A DNA stretch of 64,000 nucleotides from Aphis gossypii. Its lineage: Eukaryota > Arthropoda > Insecta > Hemiptera > Aphididae. Shown in pieces: positions 48,523-62,744 of this stretch. Where the stretch lies: NCBI RefSeq assembly GCF_020184175.1, contig NC_065532.1, forward strand, positions 18,538,001-18,602,000. Reading direction: 5' to 3'. Position 1 is the first letter of the stretch. Each line of letters starts with the position of its first letter. The notes under the pieces are model-generated. The model was not told where the DNA came from and searched no databases. It saw only the letters and a list, made by a program, of their open reading frames with translations. Position numbers and translations under genes: made by a program.

Positions 48523-50428
48523 ATGATCAACTGTTTTATTTTGTTGTTAGCGATACTCGGTCATCAGCCTGGTAAGAATGTTACATTTACATAGTACTCA
48601 AAAATCATATCATTCGATTAAATATTTTCTTAACGTGCATCTTTTATTTCAGGCAACGTCAAGGCCGACTGCCTAGACAACAACGGCCGAATCGTTCAGG
48701 AGGGCAAGTCATTCATACCGGGCCCAGAAATCTGCACTCGGTGTATGTGCGACAACTCTGTAGCTAAATGGTGTCATCCTGTGCTTTGTACTGCTCCACA
48801 GGTATTTACTTTTTTTATATATATACTAGTAATTTAATAATTTGTAAATTGTTAGTATTCTTAAAACGGAGATCAAAGCTATACTACGTTATTATTTATT
48901 GTGCGTTTTATTTGGTCGATTGTCACACAACTAATTAAAACAATTTTATTTAACTCTAGGATTGCAAGTCATATACAACTGTTGGAAATATATGCTGTGA
49001 ATTCAATTGTTTAGATGAAACTCTCAAAGGCGATAATATTAATGCCAGATCAATTGCCAGCACTGTAACGGCATTTTTATTCTTCATATTAATTGTTTTT
49101 CTCATCAACCGGTTACATAAAAGAAATATAATGTCAAGTAAGAGTAAATTTGTATTTTAACATTGACATTTTGATTTTTTATATATTCTTTTAGAAGTTT
49201 AATTTTATTGTTTAATAATATAATTTCTATACTTAATTAATGTTCAAAGAGCATAATATTTATTAAACAATGTTTTACCTATAGGTAATTGATTATTGTT
49301 TTTTTGTTTATTATTCAATAAAATATAATTGGAATTTTTAAAATCAGCATTTTTAACTTACTGAAATAATATTAATGGATTATTGAAAAACTATTTACTA
49401 GTTAAAAATGATAACTTATTACTTATGTATTACCTTAAATTATGTATATTTAGTAGTTGTACCTATATAGTTGTGATTTTGTGAGTGATGATTTAAAGCA
49501 TATAAAACATTTAGGTACTTGTTCTAGTCACTATAATTATTGAAACCTCTATATATTTTAAAACAAATTGTATTGTAATATAGATGGAGAAGTTTTCACT
49601 GATCCAAACTCACTTCAAATGGGCGAAGGTGTACGTGGAATTGGATTCATTAGTGGCTACATGAATTTACCTAGGCCTGATTTATATTATGGTGATCATG
49701 CAACACTTCATATACCTTTATGGAAAACATACTATCCACGTGGTGATGCACCACCTCCATATGATGAAGCTATTGCATTACCTCACCAAATAGTACCCCA
49801 ACAGTTAAATACTGTCGTAGATGAAGTTACCGCTTACCATAGGACTATACCTTTTACCATGACGGAAGTTGAACAAAATATTCAGCCACTAACTTCAGGT
49901 GACCCTGAGACTGTACCAACTACTAACCAGCCGTTTTTAGATCACAGTAATAAAACTAAATATTTTATACTTGTATCTATCATATGCTAACCAATTAATT
50001 ATTGTAGATCAAACGAATGATGATAAATTTCAATGTCATGATAAAATACCTACAATTTCTAATGATGATTTCCGAGAAGAATGTGAAAATTGTAAGCATG
50101 ATCAAGAACTTGCTGAAGGGTATGATGATATTTTTCCTGAACCAGAAACAATGACACTAGAGCGAAGACCACAATTATTAACTCATGAGCACGTAGCAGA
50201 TGGTATTGAGCTACGTTCATCAATGACTTTACCTGATAATGGAAGACTACGAAGGTACTAACAAAGGCTTAAATTTTATCACTAAGTTACTATTTTTAAT
50301 TAAAAAAATTATAACTTTGTAAATTACATAGACCTCATGTTGGTAACTTGAAAGATAAATATAGAGACGGATGGTTCAAAGAAACTAGTTTAAAAGAAAA
50401 TTCAACTTCTGATGATGATCAGCCATAA
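48523..50428 (+). CDS. Type I membrane protein with VWC domain and PPPY motif (DGCR2/IDD-like)
   Basis: Six exons with consistent phases: 48523-48571, 48653-48801, 48960-49137, 49584-49946, 50008-50254 and 50332-50428, giving 360 residues. The start ATG is followed by a short signal peptide (MINCFILLLAILGH). A von Willebrand factor C-type domain follows with the expected cysteines (CLDNNGR...CTRCMC...CHPVLC...CCEFNC). One transmembrane segment (TVTAFLFFILIVFLI) precedes a basic stop-transfer NRLHKR. The cytoplasmic tail has GYMNLPRPDLYYGDH and RGDAPPPYDEA, the latter a PPxY motif that would bind WW domains, for example of Nedd4-type ligases (family knowledge). Layout and tail resemble insect DGCR2/IDD proteins, but vertebrate DGCR2 also has LDLa and C-type lectin domains, absent here. 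Cell-surface adhesion or receptor role is inferred. Confidence 0.8.
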
Positions 50429-51245
50429 CAGAAAAGGATCCTTATTTATTGGTATGGTATAATACTTTGTTATTATGGGTAAGTATAAAAATTGGTTAAG
50501 TACTAAGCACTAGCACCAATTTAATTGTTGACTATTATTTCTGTCAGTTTAAAAAAATTATTTATTTTATGAAATTAATTAGTACCCAATATCTTATTTC
50601 TTGATGTTAAAATATTTCTTACCTAATATTTTGCATAAAATAACATTACTTATCATGATATAAATATTTATATTATTCAGGATTTAAATTTTATTCTAAT
50701 ATGGTAATAAAAAATAACTAATAATTTCTCAAATTTCTGTCTTTAATGCTAATATTTATTTTTTCTTGATGTATTAATATTGATATATTAGCTTAATTTT
50801 AATGTATAACTAAGATTTATGTGTTATAGTTTATAAGATCTCAGCTAAAATAATACATATTTTTTTTTTAAATTGTATTATTAATACAAATAGTTATTTT
50901 AGTTTGTATACTTTTCTGTGATAACAAGTTATTTTTGGTATCTTCTAGTTAATTTTTATTATTGTGCCGTATAAGTATTTTAAATTCTTTATAGATATAA
51001 TGTATAGGTTTTTAATGTTTTTCAAATTATTTCTTTTCTTAATTTCTGTTCATTTTAAATTTTCCAATATGTATTGTAACTTTTCATACCATCAGACATT
51101 AGTCCCCCATTTAATCTATGGATTTTAAATAAAATTAGAAAGACTATTTAATATATTGTTGCTATCATGTTGAAAGTGTTTAATTAGTTTTTGACAGTTT
51201 TTCGTAAATTAAATCAAAGTTAATTACATTTTATCTAAAAGAGTA
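50429..51245 (+). other. Likely 3' UTR of the VWC membrane-protein gene
   Basis: AT-rich sequence after the TAA with an AATAAA at about 51128-51133 (ttttaaataaaattag), a plausible polyadenylation signal. No other gene is visible. Confidence 0.4.
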
Positions 51246-51253
51246 CTAATTTC

Positions 51254-51986
51254 TAGTGTTGGCCAATGATATCGTTATAGTGGGTATTTTCTTAATAATT
51301 TCGATATTGATATCTAAAAAATCATGATATTGAAATAACTGATTGGGGCTCTTGCTGGATTTATATATACTCTTCAATCATTAATAATAGATAAGCAATG
51401 ATGATAACGAAGAAGATAATTCAGTAATTCAAAGTCCTGCGATCATAGAACTTGAAGAGAACAGAAATTTGAATATTAAAATTCCCTACAATTATGATTA
51501 TTTAAACTGGTTGAAAGTAAACAAAACTAAATACTCAGCTGTATCATTATGAGCCAAAAATGAATTAAGTATTAGTGTCTACTAGTGTTCCTTGTGAATA
51601 GCTATTTACTGAAGCTGGAACATTCATCTCCAAAAAAAGAAATAGATTATCTCTTGAACGACTGTATCAATTATTATTTCTGAATTCATATTACAAATTG
51701 ATTCCAAATTCTGAAACATTGGTGGAAAAACTGTTTAAAGAATAAAATTTGTAAACTAAAAAATACATATTCGATATTTCTATTATTTCCATACCTTATT
51801 AGTTATTTTCTACATTTACATATTTTATGTTTTACATACTTTTAAATAAATACATAATAATTAGTAATTAATATACATATAATTATATAAATATCTACAA
51901 ATCAACATCAATATCGATATTATTTTGATACCGTGATACAATATCAAAAAAATCGATAATTAATAATGTATTGTTGGCCAACACTA
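51254..51986 (+). mobile_element. 733-bp non-autonomous hAT element with transposase remnant
   Basis: Perfect 13-bp inverted termini TAGTGTTGGCCAA / TTGGCCAACACTA. The flanking octamers CTAATTTC (51246-51253) and ATAATTTC (51987-51994) match 7 of 8. Inside, about 51500-51740 on the plus strand is a decayed ZBED/hAT C-terminal dimerisation segment: pieces such as ttccttgtgaatagctattt (from VPCE/S-ERLF), agctggaacattcatctcca (AGTFISKKR) and gattatctcttgaacgactg (NRLSLERL) are recognisable but broken by several stops and frameshifts. The subterminal cgatatt repeats at both ends form further inverted pairs. It is dead and can only move in trans. Confidence 0.8.
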
Positions 51987-51994
51987 ATAATTTC

Positions 51995-54900
51995 ACCTAA
52001 TGTCTTGATGTATAAATAAATGGTTAGTAAATTGTATTTTAAGATATTTTATTGAGCCATACCAAAAATTGTGTAAAAAAAAATATCACTAAATGGTTCA
52101 TCCTTAATTATACAATAATTCAAATAATATAAATTATACATTCTAATTAGAATTGATTCTCAAATAATAATTATAAGAATTTTTTTATAAGTAGTTAGAA
52201 CAGTACATAATTTATCGTTCTTATGGAATGGACAATAATATATTAATAATATTTTTTATTATTTAATGAGCTAAAATTGGTTCTTAAAGTGTGGATAACT
52301 ATTAACATATAATATTTTATTTTACTATTACATTACCTATTTATTTATTTTTTTTTATGTATAATTTTGATTTGAGTTATTTTACATAGTATTTATTAAT
52401 AGAGATAATGGTACCTTTTACTCAAATAAATAATCAAAAGTTATTTTCTATAATATTGATTAGAGTTCCTAATAGTTATTCAATTATTATTTTTCTTAAC
52501 TAGTAAAGCACTAAATAATTCAGGTTTATAGTGTTATTTATTTAATATAAAACATTTATTAATATTTTAATTTTTGTAAGTAATAAATTTATAAATGCCT
52601 AAATCATAAAAAATATCACTCCAAATTGTATTTCCTTCTTGATTAATTTTTATGATTGTAAATATAATCAGTATAATCATATTTGTTATATGATTTTAGT
52701 TAGTACATTTATACTTTCTATGGTATAATGAATGTTGTATGCTTATTAATTGCTTACTACAGGGGAAATTATTAAAATTATCAATCTACTCTCCTAAATA
52801 TGTACATAAAAGTTTGAGTAAATGAAATTTAAAAATGTGTCTTGTCACCAGTAGTATTACAGATGCTACTATTCACAATTTTTTTTTATTATATTTGAAT
52901 ACCACTGCCATTTTTTTATTTTTCCTTTTTATTTTTTTGTAAACTTCTGTTTTAACCAAGTTTGAATCTTAATACTTTGTTTAAAGTATCTAACCATGTT
53001 TAATACTAATTTTATTTGACCATAATGCTTTACCAGTAAACCTTTAACTTTGATCCAAGTTTGTTAGGTTTTATGTGTATAAGTATTAGTTAATTATTCA
53101 ACTCAATTGCATTTTAATTTTTATATACCTATTACATTTTGTATACCCTTGAGCGAGTGTACTAAGTAATAAGTAAATACCTACATTCTTATTGTTTTAT
53201 ATGTTTATTATATTTATTGATTTATGTATTATATAGATAATTTTTTTTTTTAATTAAGAAAATTAACTATTCCACTTATTATATGTATTTTTTAGTTATA
53301 ATTATTCATTTATGAGTTTTTAGTTATTACTAGGCTTAGGGAATTTTAGCTACTAACATATATATTTTTGTTTAAATTATTAAAAGACTATTAGGGTTTA
53401 ATAAAAATCCTATTTAAGATAATAATATACCAAATCAAAATTCAAAATTGTATTCAGAATATTAAAGTTTTTGCTTATTAATGCACATTTGTCCACTATA
53501 CATATAGCTTCTTAGTGATTTTTTTCTTTAATTATGCTGCATACACAGAAATAAAAATGTATTCTTAAGAATGTAATTATTTATTGTGTAAATATGCCAT
53601 TTCAGTTCCCACACAATACACTTTTGCGATCCTTGCATCCAAATTCCAAAATATATTTTTATGCGATACTGATGTACTATTTTGTTGTTATTGAAGGATC
53701 AAATTTCATTGAAATAGAAGATATATTTCTACACATAAAGAGTAATAAAACAAATAAATATAAATTACAAATTTAAATAATCTAACATTATTTATTTTTT
53801 TTTTAATGCTTATAATAGTAATAAATAAAATATGGTGTATGTTTTAGGAGTATACTTTTTTTTTTGTGTATATATGTGAGTTTTTTTAGAGCTATAAATT
53901 CCTAAGCCTAGTTTTTAAGTTTATTTAAAAGTAATTTTTTTATTCTCTAAATGTATTCAATGTAAGTATAACTGTCAAATATTTATGTTTAGTAAGGATT
54001 AAAAACTAAAGTACTGGAAATAAATGTAAGTTGTAATTCAACAGTGTCAACAGTTTGTTTAATTTTATTTAAAATGTTGTTATTATTGTACTTCCAAAGT
54101 TTTAAATAAAATTGAAAACTGCATTTAAACGTTGTTGTTTGTTTTTTACAATTTTTTTTTATAAAAATGAGTCCGTTGTTCTCATTCAACATAATTTGAT
54201 AACTAATAACTCATATTCTAATTTCTAATTGTTTATTGCTAAATAGCCTAAATGTTATACCTTCTTTTGCAAGCATAAGACTTTGATTACAGTAATTTTT
54301 AGCAAATATTGTAATTTTAGTCTAAAAATAAAATTGTGTTTAAATTAAAACCTCAGATATCTATGAATCAAATCGGGCATCGCATTTCGTTATTTTTAAA
54401 TTGTCATACTTGATATATTAATTTACGAGGAATCATAAATTATTTATATAAGTTTACAACCTTTCATCGCTGTTTAAAGTGAAAATTTTATGAATTTCTA
54501 AAAACTAATAAAAATAATTTCGAAGTGTTCGTGATATTTTAATCGAATTTTGTCAAAATGTTAACTTCAAAAGCTTATTAGGCAATAAATCTACATATAA
54601 TAATATATATTCAATATTTTTGTATTGCAACGAGTAAAACTTATGAGGAATTTTACATTAAATTTTCTAAGTATTGAGCCTGAATATTTTTTTATCAACA
54701 TTTATGGAAAAAGGAAGTTAAACAAACACGGAAATGTCGAATGTATTTATTATGAATATTTAAAAATTAGTCAAAATATTTGAATATTTCATTATTTTGT
54801 GTAGAAAATGATAAATCATTTTAATAGCAACTTACGAAGAACCTTGTATTGCATTTCTAAGCTTTTAATATTTATTTTTATATTATAATATTTTAAATTT

Positions 54901-57419
54901 ATAATGTCCGTTGGAATGTGAATCAAATTAGTTGTATCTTGTAACGTCTAATTATTTATCATTATGATTACGGACAAAAGACGCACACTTATAGAAAGTT
55001 ACAAAAGTATTCAGTCGTTTTGAATCAACCGTGTTCCATCGTCTTACTAGTGTATTTTTAGATTTTAATATTATATGGGATTATTTTTTATTTTATTTTT
55101 TTCCATACAAATTCCAAAAGTTAAAAAAAAGTTAAAATTTCTTATTTTTCATGGTTACTTTTTCTATTTAAGGAATTCGAGAAATTTATTTTGATATTTC
55201 AGTGTTTATCGTGTACTTATATAATTACTTAAGACTTTTTTTTTCTGGTGGTATTTTTATTATTTTCAAGTGTAGTGAAAACTAACATCCGAGCTTGGTC
55301 ACAAGTGTTAACCGATTTGTCGATTCAATTCGTTGATACGTTTCGACGAGAACTATTAATGTATTTTATGAACATATGAACAACTACGATGGACCAGTCG
55401 TAACAGAGTAGGTATACCTAATTCAGATAAAAACAGAGACTTACATGGTATAATATAATTAGTATATTATAAATTGTTAGGTACATTATTATATTATTTA
55501 AGTCTTTTCGATAGCCTTTAGATGCAACTTATGACACTGTGATATTTATATTATGTGCATATAAGTACATCGATTGTTGTCGGTCATCGCTAATGGTACG
55601 TACCGCGGCCAATACTTTACGTTTATATACTCATCTGTCAGTTTTCGTTATGCGGTTGTGTTGCGATGTCACAGACATGACTTATTACCGAAAAATCAAA
55701 AAGGGGAACTTTGAATTTAATGCATTTCTGTGTTTTTTTTTCTAATATACTCGTATATTAGTTACGTAATGATACCTATAATATTGTATTTAATGATTTA
55801 TAAAAGTTAAAAGTGCATTAGTATTTTACACCCATGCAGATGACGAATGTTATTTAACCACCGTTGGTGTTTTTCTACTGTTTGAGTTAGGTATTCACTT
55901 TAAATACTTGGATATAGTTTTAACGTTTTATGTACTATTTATTCATCATTTATTATTTTTTTTCGATATTTTTAATAATTTTTGTTAATTAAAACTTTTT
56001 ACGTACATTTTATAAATGCTGTTGTTATTTTTTAATTTAAAGCATTTTAGACTACAGATAGAAAAACTTATTTATTAAATTATAACTGTTTAGAATAGGT
56101 ACTTATAGTACATTTTATATTGACTTTTTTCGAGATTTTAAATGAATTTTTTAGATTTTTTTTTAACGCATTAAATTTACAGTTCTATTTATAACAGTAC
56201 TTTTTTGATTTTTAAAGTTTATACTTAAAAATTATTATATATATGTATATATATATTAATATTATAAAATTATTAGCCAATAACATAATGTAATTTCACA
56301 TATAAAATGGTTATCGTTAGGTACACGAATTTAATTACTTATTTTCGTATATTAATATATTATAACACTATATATAATATAGTTGCATTAAACATGTGTA
56401 GGAAGTAAACAATATATTACAATGTAATTATAAACTACGATTCGTTTCATTAATGACAATTACAATACAATTACAAATAATAATATATGTGTTTATTTGT
56501 TTGTAATTAGTATGCAACTACCATTTTTCTGTTGTTTCGCAGACAGAAAACCAAAACACATACCATATGAATAATGTTCGGCGTGTTTTGTACGCTGATC
56601 GAATTCTCTGAAAAAAAATAAACAAAAAAACAAACTATTAAATCGTATAAAATTAATTTACTTAAAAATGTAAAATAGTAAATTACTATATATTTATACA
56701 AGTCTCAATTCGCTACAGACCAGTATTTTATAATCTTTTGCTAGCAGAACTAGTACAATTTCTGAAATATTTAAATATCTCATGTCTTATTTAATAACAA
56801 TAATTTTGTTGAGGTCGAGAAGTACACCGCTGAAATTCAACGCTCAATATAGAGAGCCAAATTTCATCATTTTTATTCAAATTTACTGTATAGCTTATAG
56901 ACTATTCCTACCATTCTAATAATTGATTTTTCGATTACTATGTTTTTATATATCGTTTAATCTTCTTCATGTCTATCCATCGAATCAAAAAAAAAATATT
57001 TTTTTTAAATTAACTTTAAGATGATATTTGTCTAACCATTTTCTAAATTAATTGACACGCATTAGTGAACCATCAGTGCACTACCATTTTTACTTTATTA
57101 AATACCTTCGTAGGTATATAATAAAGATATAAATATATACCTACCATATTATCAATAACTTAGATTTTTTATACTATTTGAGTAGTGCCCAGTTGCATTT
57201 CAAACTTGATTTAGATTCATCAACATTTTCAAAAAAAAATAATTTAAAATTTACTGTAGTTATTAATTTGACATCAAAAGTTTGTACCTTACAGAACACA
57301 CTTATTGATATAATATGATGGTATACAAATGTAGGAATTTAAAAATATGAATTTAAAGTATATTATTGTAGAAAATTCAAACCAATGAGAATTCGAATAA
57401 ATCAATTATCGAGGGAAAA
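51995..57419. other. Gene-poor AT-rich stretch
   Basis: No exon with splice borders, RNA gene or clear transposon end was recognised. Short open frames (for example 53594-53776 and 55539-55745) lack codon bias, domains or sensible splice signals. Long T-runs and polyadenylation-like motifs are frequent. A CpG-bearing patch near 55260-55680 might be regulatory but has no partner gene in view. Confidence 0.35.
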
Positions 57420-57660
57420 AGAGGGTAAACATGCTTATAGTGAATCACACTGTATATTAGCTGTTTCTCACACATTTGGAAAATTGCATTAGATTGTTGC
57501 ATCAACCGTGATACGTAGCGTGCTACTGTTAAATTTTCTTTTTGTTTGAGCTGACGAAACGTATACCGTTTATAGTGTTTATACACGTGATTGGTTTTAG
57601 GCGTGAAATCCTCATCCAATATATTAAGAGTGTTTGTAAAAACTTACTTGCGTTTGGCGG
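57420..57660 (-). pseudogene. Ty3/gypsy-type retrotransposon gag fragment
   Basis: The minus strand reads LDEDFTPKTNHVYKHYKRYT, FRQLKQKENLTVARYVSRLM, QQSNAIFQMC. LDxYFTPKxNxxYERYxFxQ..Q...ETxxxYVxxLRxxAxxC is the pattern of gag proteins from Ty3/gypsy-like elements, so this is a short orphan piece of one. The expected zinc knuckle, protease and polymerase are absent on either side. Confidence 0.6.
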
Positions 57661-59212
57661 AATTACATTGTGGATAAGAAACAACGGAAAAAAAAACACA
57701 TCTTGTAATTGCTCTTCGCCATTATAAAGAATAATCGCCTTTTTATTCGTCCTTTTTATTTTTTTTTTACGAGTTTATCCAACAAATAAAGCATGATTGA
57801 TCTCTTCTGTTTGCACCGATATCTTCTAGACTATACCTATTTGTATTATATGTATACATACCCAAAGCCCACATAGCCATCGAAAACCGGTAAGCGGTTA
57901 CCTATACATTATGTATAGGTACGTTACAGATTAATTGATTAAATATTACGCGTCTTTGTTAAATAAAATAGAAATTTAGTGCACCTACATTTAGGTGCAG
58001 TACGTTACATTTAAATCAATCACAAAAGCCATTGTAACTACCTATATGTTTACTTATAAATAAAAAGTAAGACTTAAGTTTTCATACGATTCGACATTGT
58101 GGGTTGTTTATATATCTTCCATTATCTCTTCAATTGCACTTTAGTTATTAACCATCGATAATAATATGAAAAACGCGGACCGTATTTAATAAGCGGCCAA
58201 TATTGTATAGGTAAGTTACATTTGTCTAAATTCACCGAAAACATAAACATTATCACATCCGCGTGGTCATTATAAAAACTTCATAACAACCGATGGAAAT
58301 TAGCATATTATTATAATATATAACATACAACGTATTATTCTGGAATAACATCCTGACATCTTTAATTTTAGGTCATTAAACCCACAGTATGTCGCTATAA
58401 ACGGTTTCTATACTGTCGTATATTATATTATTATATAAGAGAATAGTCGTCTATTAAAATATCGGTAGATATATCGCACGTTAAAGATATAATTTGTGTT
58501 TACGAAAATTTTTAATTTTTAATAATAATAATTAATATTACTGTACAATAAAATGAAGCTTATAACTTGGTAATTCAATTGAATAATATAATATAATGAG
58601 AAATATTGCAACTACTTTTTATTGATATTACCATAAAATAGGAGTTTACTCCACTGACATCCCTCAACAGTGAACTCATAACTTATATTTGTTTTATTTT
58701 TCTTATTAAGTTGTCACACCGACAATATTCTACAAAATAATAAAATTGCAATACTTTTTATTTATTTATTTTGTATAAGTACTAATAGAGAGATTTATTT
58801 ACTTTTTAAAGAAAAACAATTATAATATAGACATATTATATTATTATATTGTTTTCCACGCGATGAAAAATATCGTCGCATAAAGACGACAGTCACGATA
58901 TATCTAGACAGCTTTGACAGTGGTTTACAAATTTCAAGTCCTACCATACTTGCCCGGTTTGATTCACTATATTATGTACCGGATATAGTATTATATTTAT
59001 ATGTGCATGTATATACTCGTTAATATGTCAGTGTTCAAATGTTTAAATCAATTTAAATACCGTAAACGTTCTCCTTTTCAACAAATCATACAATAAACCA
59101 GCATAATTAAAAATAATGATACACATATTTCCAATTATTTTACAGACATTTAGTGTATAGCAAGATAATAAATTAATAGATCATAAACACATAATTTAAT
59201 TTTTAAATTTTT
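57661..59212. other. Intergenic, AT-rich
   Basis: Nothing beyond short homopolymers and small chance palindromes was recognised on either strand. Confidence 0.35.
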
Positions 59213-60358
59213 AGATTCTGAGCCGAGCGATGGATGTATTGAACTTACAAAAATTTGTTTTTTTTGGGGGTGGAGAGGAATGATTACATTATAAAAAGTC
59301 GATAAAATGCTTAAATTTTCAACTTTGAGGGTGGTTTTGAATAGAAAATTGGATTTAGTTTGTATTTTAAATAGGTTAAGTATTAAAATTAAAATTCCAA
59401 GTATTTTTTTTTTATAATTGAGAAAAATTTTTTTATGAAAAACTGGAATTTTTACGCAAATCCAATTGACAATTGTTGACAAAATCGATTTTGTTTTTTT
59501 TTGTGGAACTCAAGAAAGACTAACCGTAGATGCTTGACATTTTCACCAAATGTTTGTATTAGAATTTTATATTCACTATAAAACTTTCAAAATATTTTAG
59601 TTATTTTTGAGCTATTTATAGGCATGAAAAGTTTTTTTTTTAATAAAAATTGATAAAAAATTATTTGTTATGTCAAAATTCTAAAAAATTATAATGTGTA
59701 TAAAAATATTAAGGATACATAGGTAGGTACAATTTTTTATATATGCTTAAATTAGAATTTTCGTCAAAATCACACAAAAATTTAAATAATTTTGTTGCTA
59801 TAAATTCATATAAACTTTTTTATACATATCTAAGTTTTGAAAATTGAGTACACGATTTACATTCCAAGGTTACATTATCAGTGTATACTGAAACCATAAA
59901 ATCTACAAAATATACAGAAGCGATTATTTTTTTTTTATAGATATCTGAAGTTTAGACGAAATTATTTATTTTTAAACGATAAATAACAATATTGTCATTA
60001 TTTTATCACAATTCAAAAGCATTATTCGTGAGAAACTGAGAATATATAAATTTTAAATGTATTATAATTATTATTTTGAATTTTACTCTAAGCAATATAA
60101 ATTTATACTTAGAATGTATTTTTGTATTTTTCTGATCATACGTTATTTACAAGAATATGTCATTACATTTACGCCTATGGTGCAAATATTAATTATTATA
60201 ATAATTACATACTATAATGCAGTACTTTTGAAAAAAAATATACATTGACTTAGCGTAAGATAAAAATAAAAATAAAAGTTAATAGCTTGTAAAAAAAAAA
60301 AAAACTTGTGAAATATACTCAGTGATATTGGCAGAAAGACCGTCTCCGCTAAGAATCT
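59213..60358 (+). repeat. 1.15-kb TIR repeat, long copy of the 11782 family
   Basis: The left end AGATTCTGAGCCGAGCGATG and the reverse complement of the right end, AGATTCTTAGCGGAGACGG, are inverted repeats. The first 300 bp are collinear with 11782-12050. After the right end, 60417-60478 (acgcacccatttacagtgat ... cagcagagcaatacccattt) is an inverted copy of the flank left of the 11782 copy, so the true element is larger with composite ends. No conserved ORF was found; the open frame on the minus strand at 59150-59482 is chance. Confidence 0.5.
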
Positions 60359-60478
60359 TTTTTTTCATATTAATATATTATACAATGATAATATAATATT
60401 ATTGAATTAAAATTTAACACGCACCCATTTACAGTGATCCACTCGACACTTAATATACAGCAGAGCAATACCCATTTC

Positions 60479-62744
60479 CCTATCTTATCAAAACGATATA
60501 GGTATATTGTTTCGGAATCGAGTTGAACGGAAATTTGTTTAGAGAAATATTGTGTACCTATACAAAATTGAAAAAGTGTATGCTTGGCATAGGTAAATCC
60601 GTTGGGTATTATTTTACATGGGATTTCACGTTTATTCGTGACACTTTCTTATAATCTTGTATTATAATACTTATATATTAGGCGGCCTTTGCAGTCCTGC
60701 ATGTTTTCGTCTTAGATTCCGAGTAAAATCTATACAATTTTAATATACTTTTGAAATCTTTGAAGGTCATTTATATTTTAGATTTTCTGAGAAGTGAGGT
60801 ATATATTATAGTTTTACAATAGATATATATGCGTTGTCCTTTTTTAAGTTATACAAAGTAGCTAGAAATAGTGTCAATGGATGCTCCCTTCCCTTACATT
60901 TTCAAGTCTAGTACATTAATTATTATTGTTAACTTATTTACTTATTGTATTATTTTGTGTTTTACAGATCGTAAATGTATTCTATTATAAAATAAATAAA
61001 TAAATGAATTATAACGGTATAAACATTTCAAAATAAAATTAATTTTAGTTATTTAATTTATTTCAGAAAATGAAAATTCTAGAAACTTGAAGTCTATTAT
61101 TGACTGTATTTATTAATACTATTAAACGCATTGAAAATATACTGATTTTCATAATTATTTATTCTATAAAGTTTTATTTTAAGAGTTTAAAATTCACATG
61201 GTTTATATATCTACTGTTGCTTCGTATTATGAACGGGTGTATTAATACATTTATTTATATTTTAATTTTTTAGTCATGATTCGACGTTTTCTGATCGTGT
61301 GTAATCGTAATATTATATTGATAGTATTTATATGCATATACGTATGTTTACAAATTCATTTACATTTATCGATCTTAAATAACTTAATTTAATAGTTAAT
61401 ACGCGATATCATTCTAAGACGTCATTTTTCCGTATGCCACTCGAATTACGGTTGATCGTACTTACTACAGTTTTATTAAAACGTATAAAGTTCTATAGGT
61501 AATATAATATAATATGTACGATAAAGTAATGTAATATAAAGTAATACAGGACGGGTATACATAAAAGTAAAACATACGTACAGCTCATATATTATATTAT
61601 ACGTATAGGGCGGCACATTCTCGGTGTAGGTAACTCAAAAGAATGTCACGAGTTATATGACTACGGGGAAAGGTTAAAATCGTAACAAAAGTCTTAAACT
61701 GATTTAAACTGTTCTCATTCAATGATAATTAATCACGTTTGTCCCACAATAAACAATTATAAATTAAAATATAATATAATATCGTGTATAGGTACTAATA
61801 TTATATACTTATCACCTATTGTAATGGTTTTTTTTAATTATAATTAAAACTAATATTTAAATTTATACTTGTGTGTTTATTATATTCTGAGTTAAATAAT
61901 AATTTTTTTTTTGTTTTTAACTCATATAAGTTAAGTTAATTTGCATTAATAAAAAAGAGTCAAAAGTTAATGTATGATTTTTTTTTAGCTTACGTAGGTA
62001 CGGAAAATTAAAAGTAACTAGTTAAGTTAGAATTAAATTAACCTTTTAACTTAACTTTACCTTTCATCTTCTCAATTCTCAGCCTTTCTCGCTTATATTA
62101 TTACCAAACCTTTTTTTTCACTTTCACACCTTCAATTAATATGTTATTATTATTTTAATTGTATATATCTAGTCCATAATCAGTTGACTTAGACTTCGGC
62201 TCATCTTACGGGAAACTGATAGTACAAATTACAACCAAATCTCGATTGCCACCGCCCACCATCGTGGCTGTCTTTATATCCACTTTAATAACGAATTTTT
62301 ATTTTGTGCGCTGGGTCTTTGCCCCTTCAAAACTTTCAATTGTAAAGCGATGACGATGACAATAATTATGACATGGCGTCAAATAGTGATAGTTAGCCGA
62401 CCGTAATAATGACTTTCTGCAGTGTCACTATATCAATGCTTTATCTGATCGATATTATTGTCGTCGTTTTCGTCATTTTACAATATTGAAAACTGTGAAA
62501 GAGCAATAAAAAAAGTCCTAATTAAATTGGTATCAAAGGTGAGAGGCATGCTGTGAAGTCGTAAATACTTAATAATATGCATTGTTACATACGTGTGATA
62601 ATAATTTGAGTAATATTTACATTTTATAATAATACGATATTTAGTATCAAAATCTAAACGATTAATAGTTTATTAAAAATACGAGTGAATGTTTACTAAC
62701 TAATCGCAACTCATGTACACTTATTAGTTATAATTCATATTTAC
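60479..62744. other. Intergenic or intronic AT-rich stretch
   Basis: It may belong to an intron of the minus-strand Beat-like gene whose exon starts at 63000. A short inverted repeat of agttaagtta / taacttaact type lies near 62020-62055. Nothing coding was recognised. Confidence 0.35.

Noticed and set aside
59150..59482. 110-codon minus-strand open frame
   Set aside because: Lies across the end of a repeat that is collinear with 11782-12213, where the frame is not kept.
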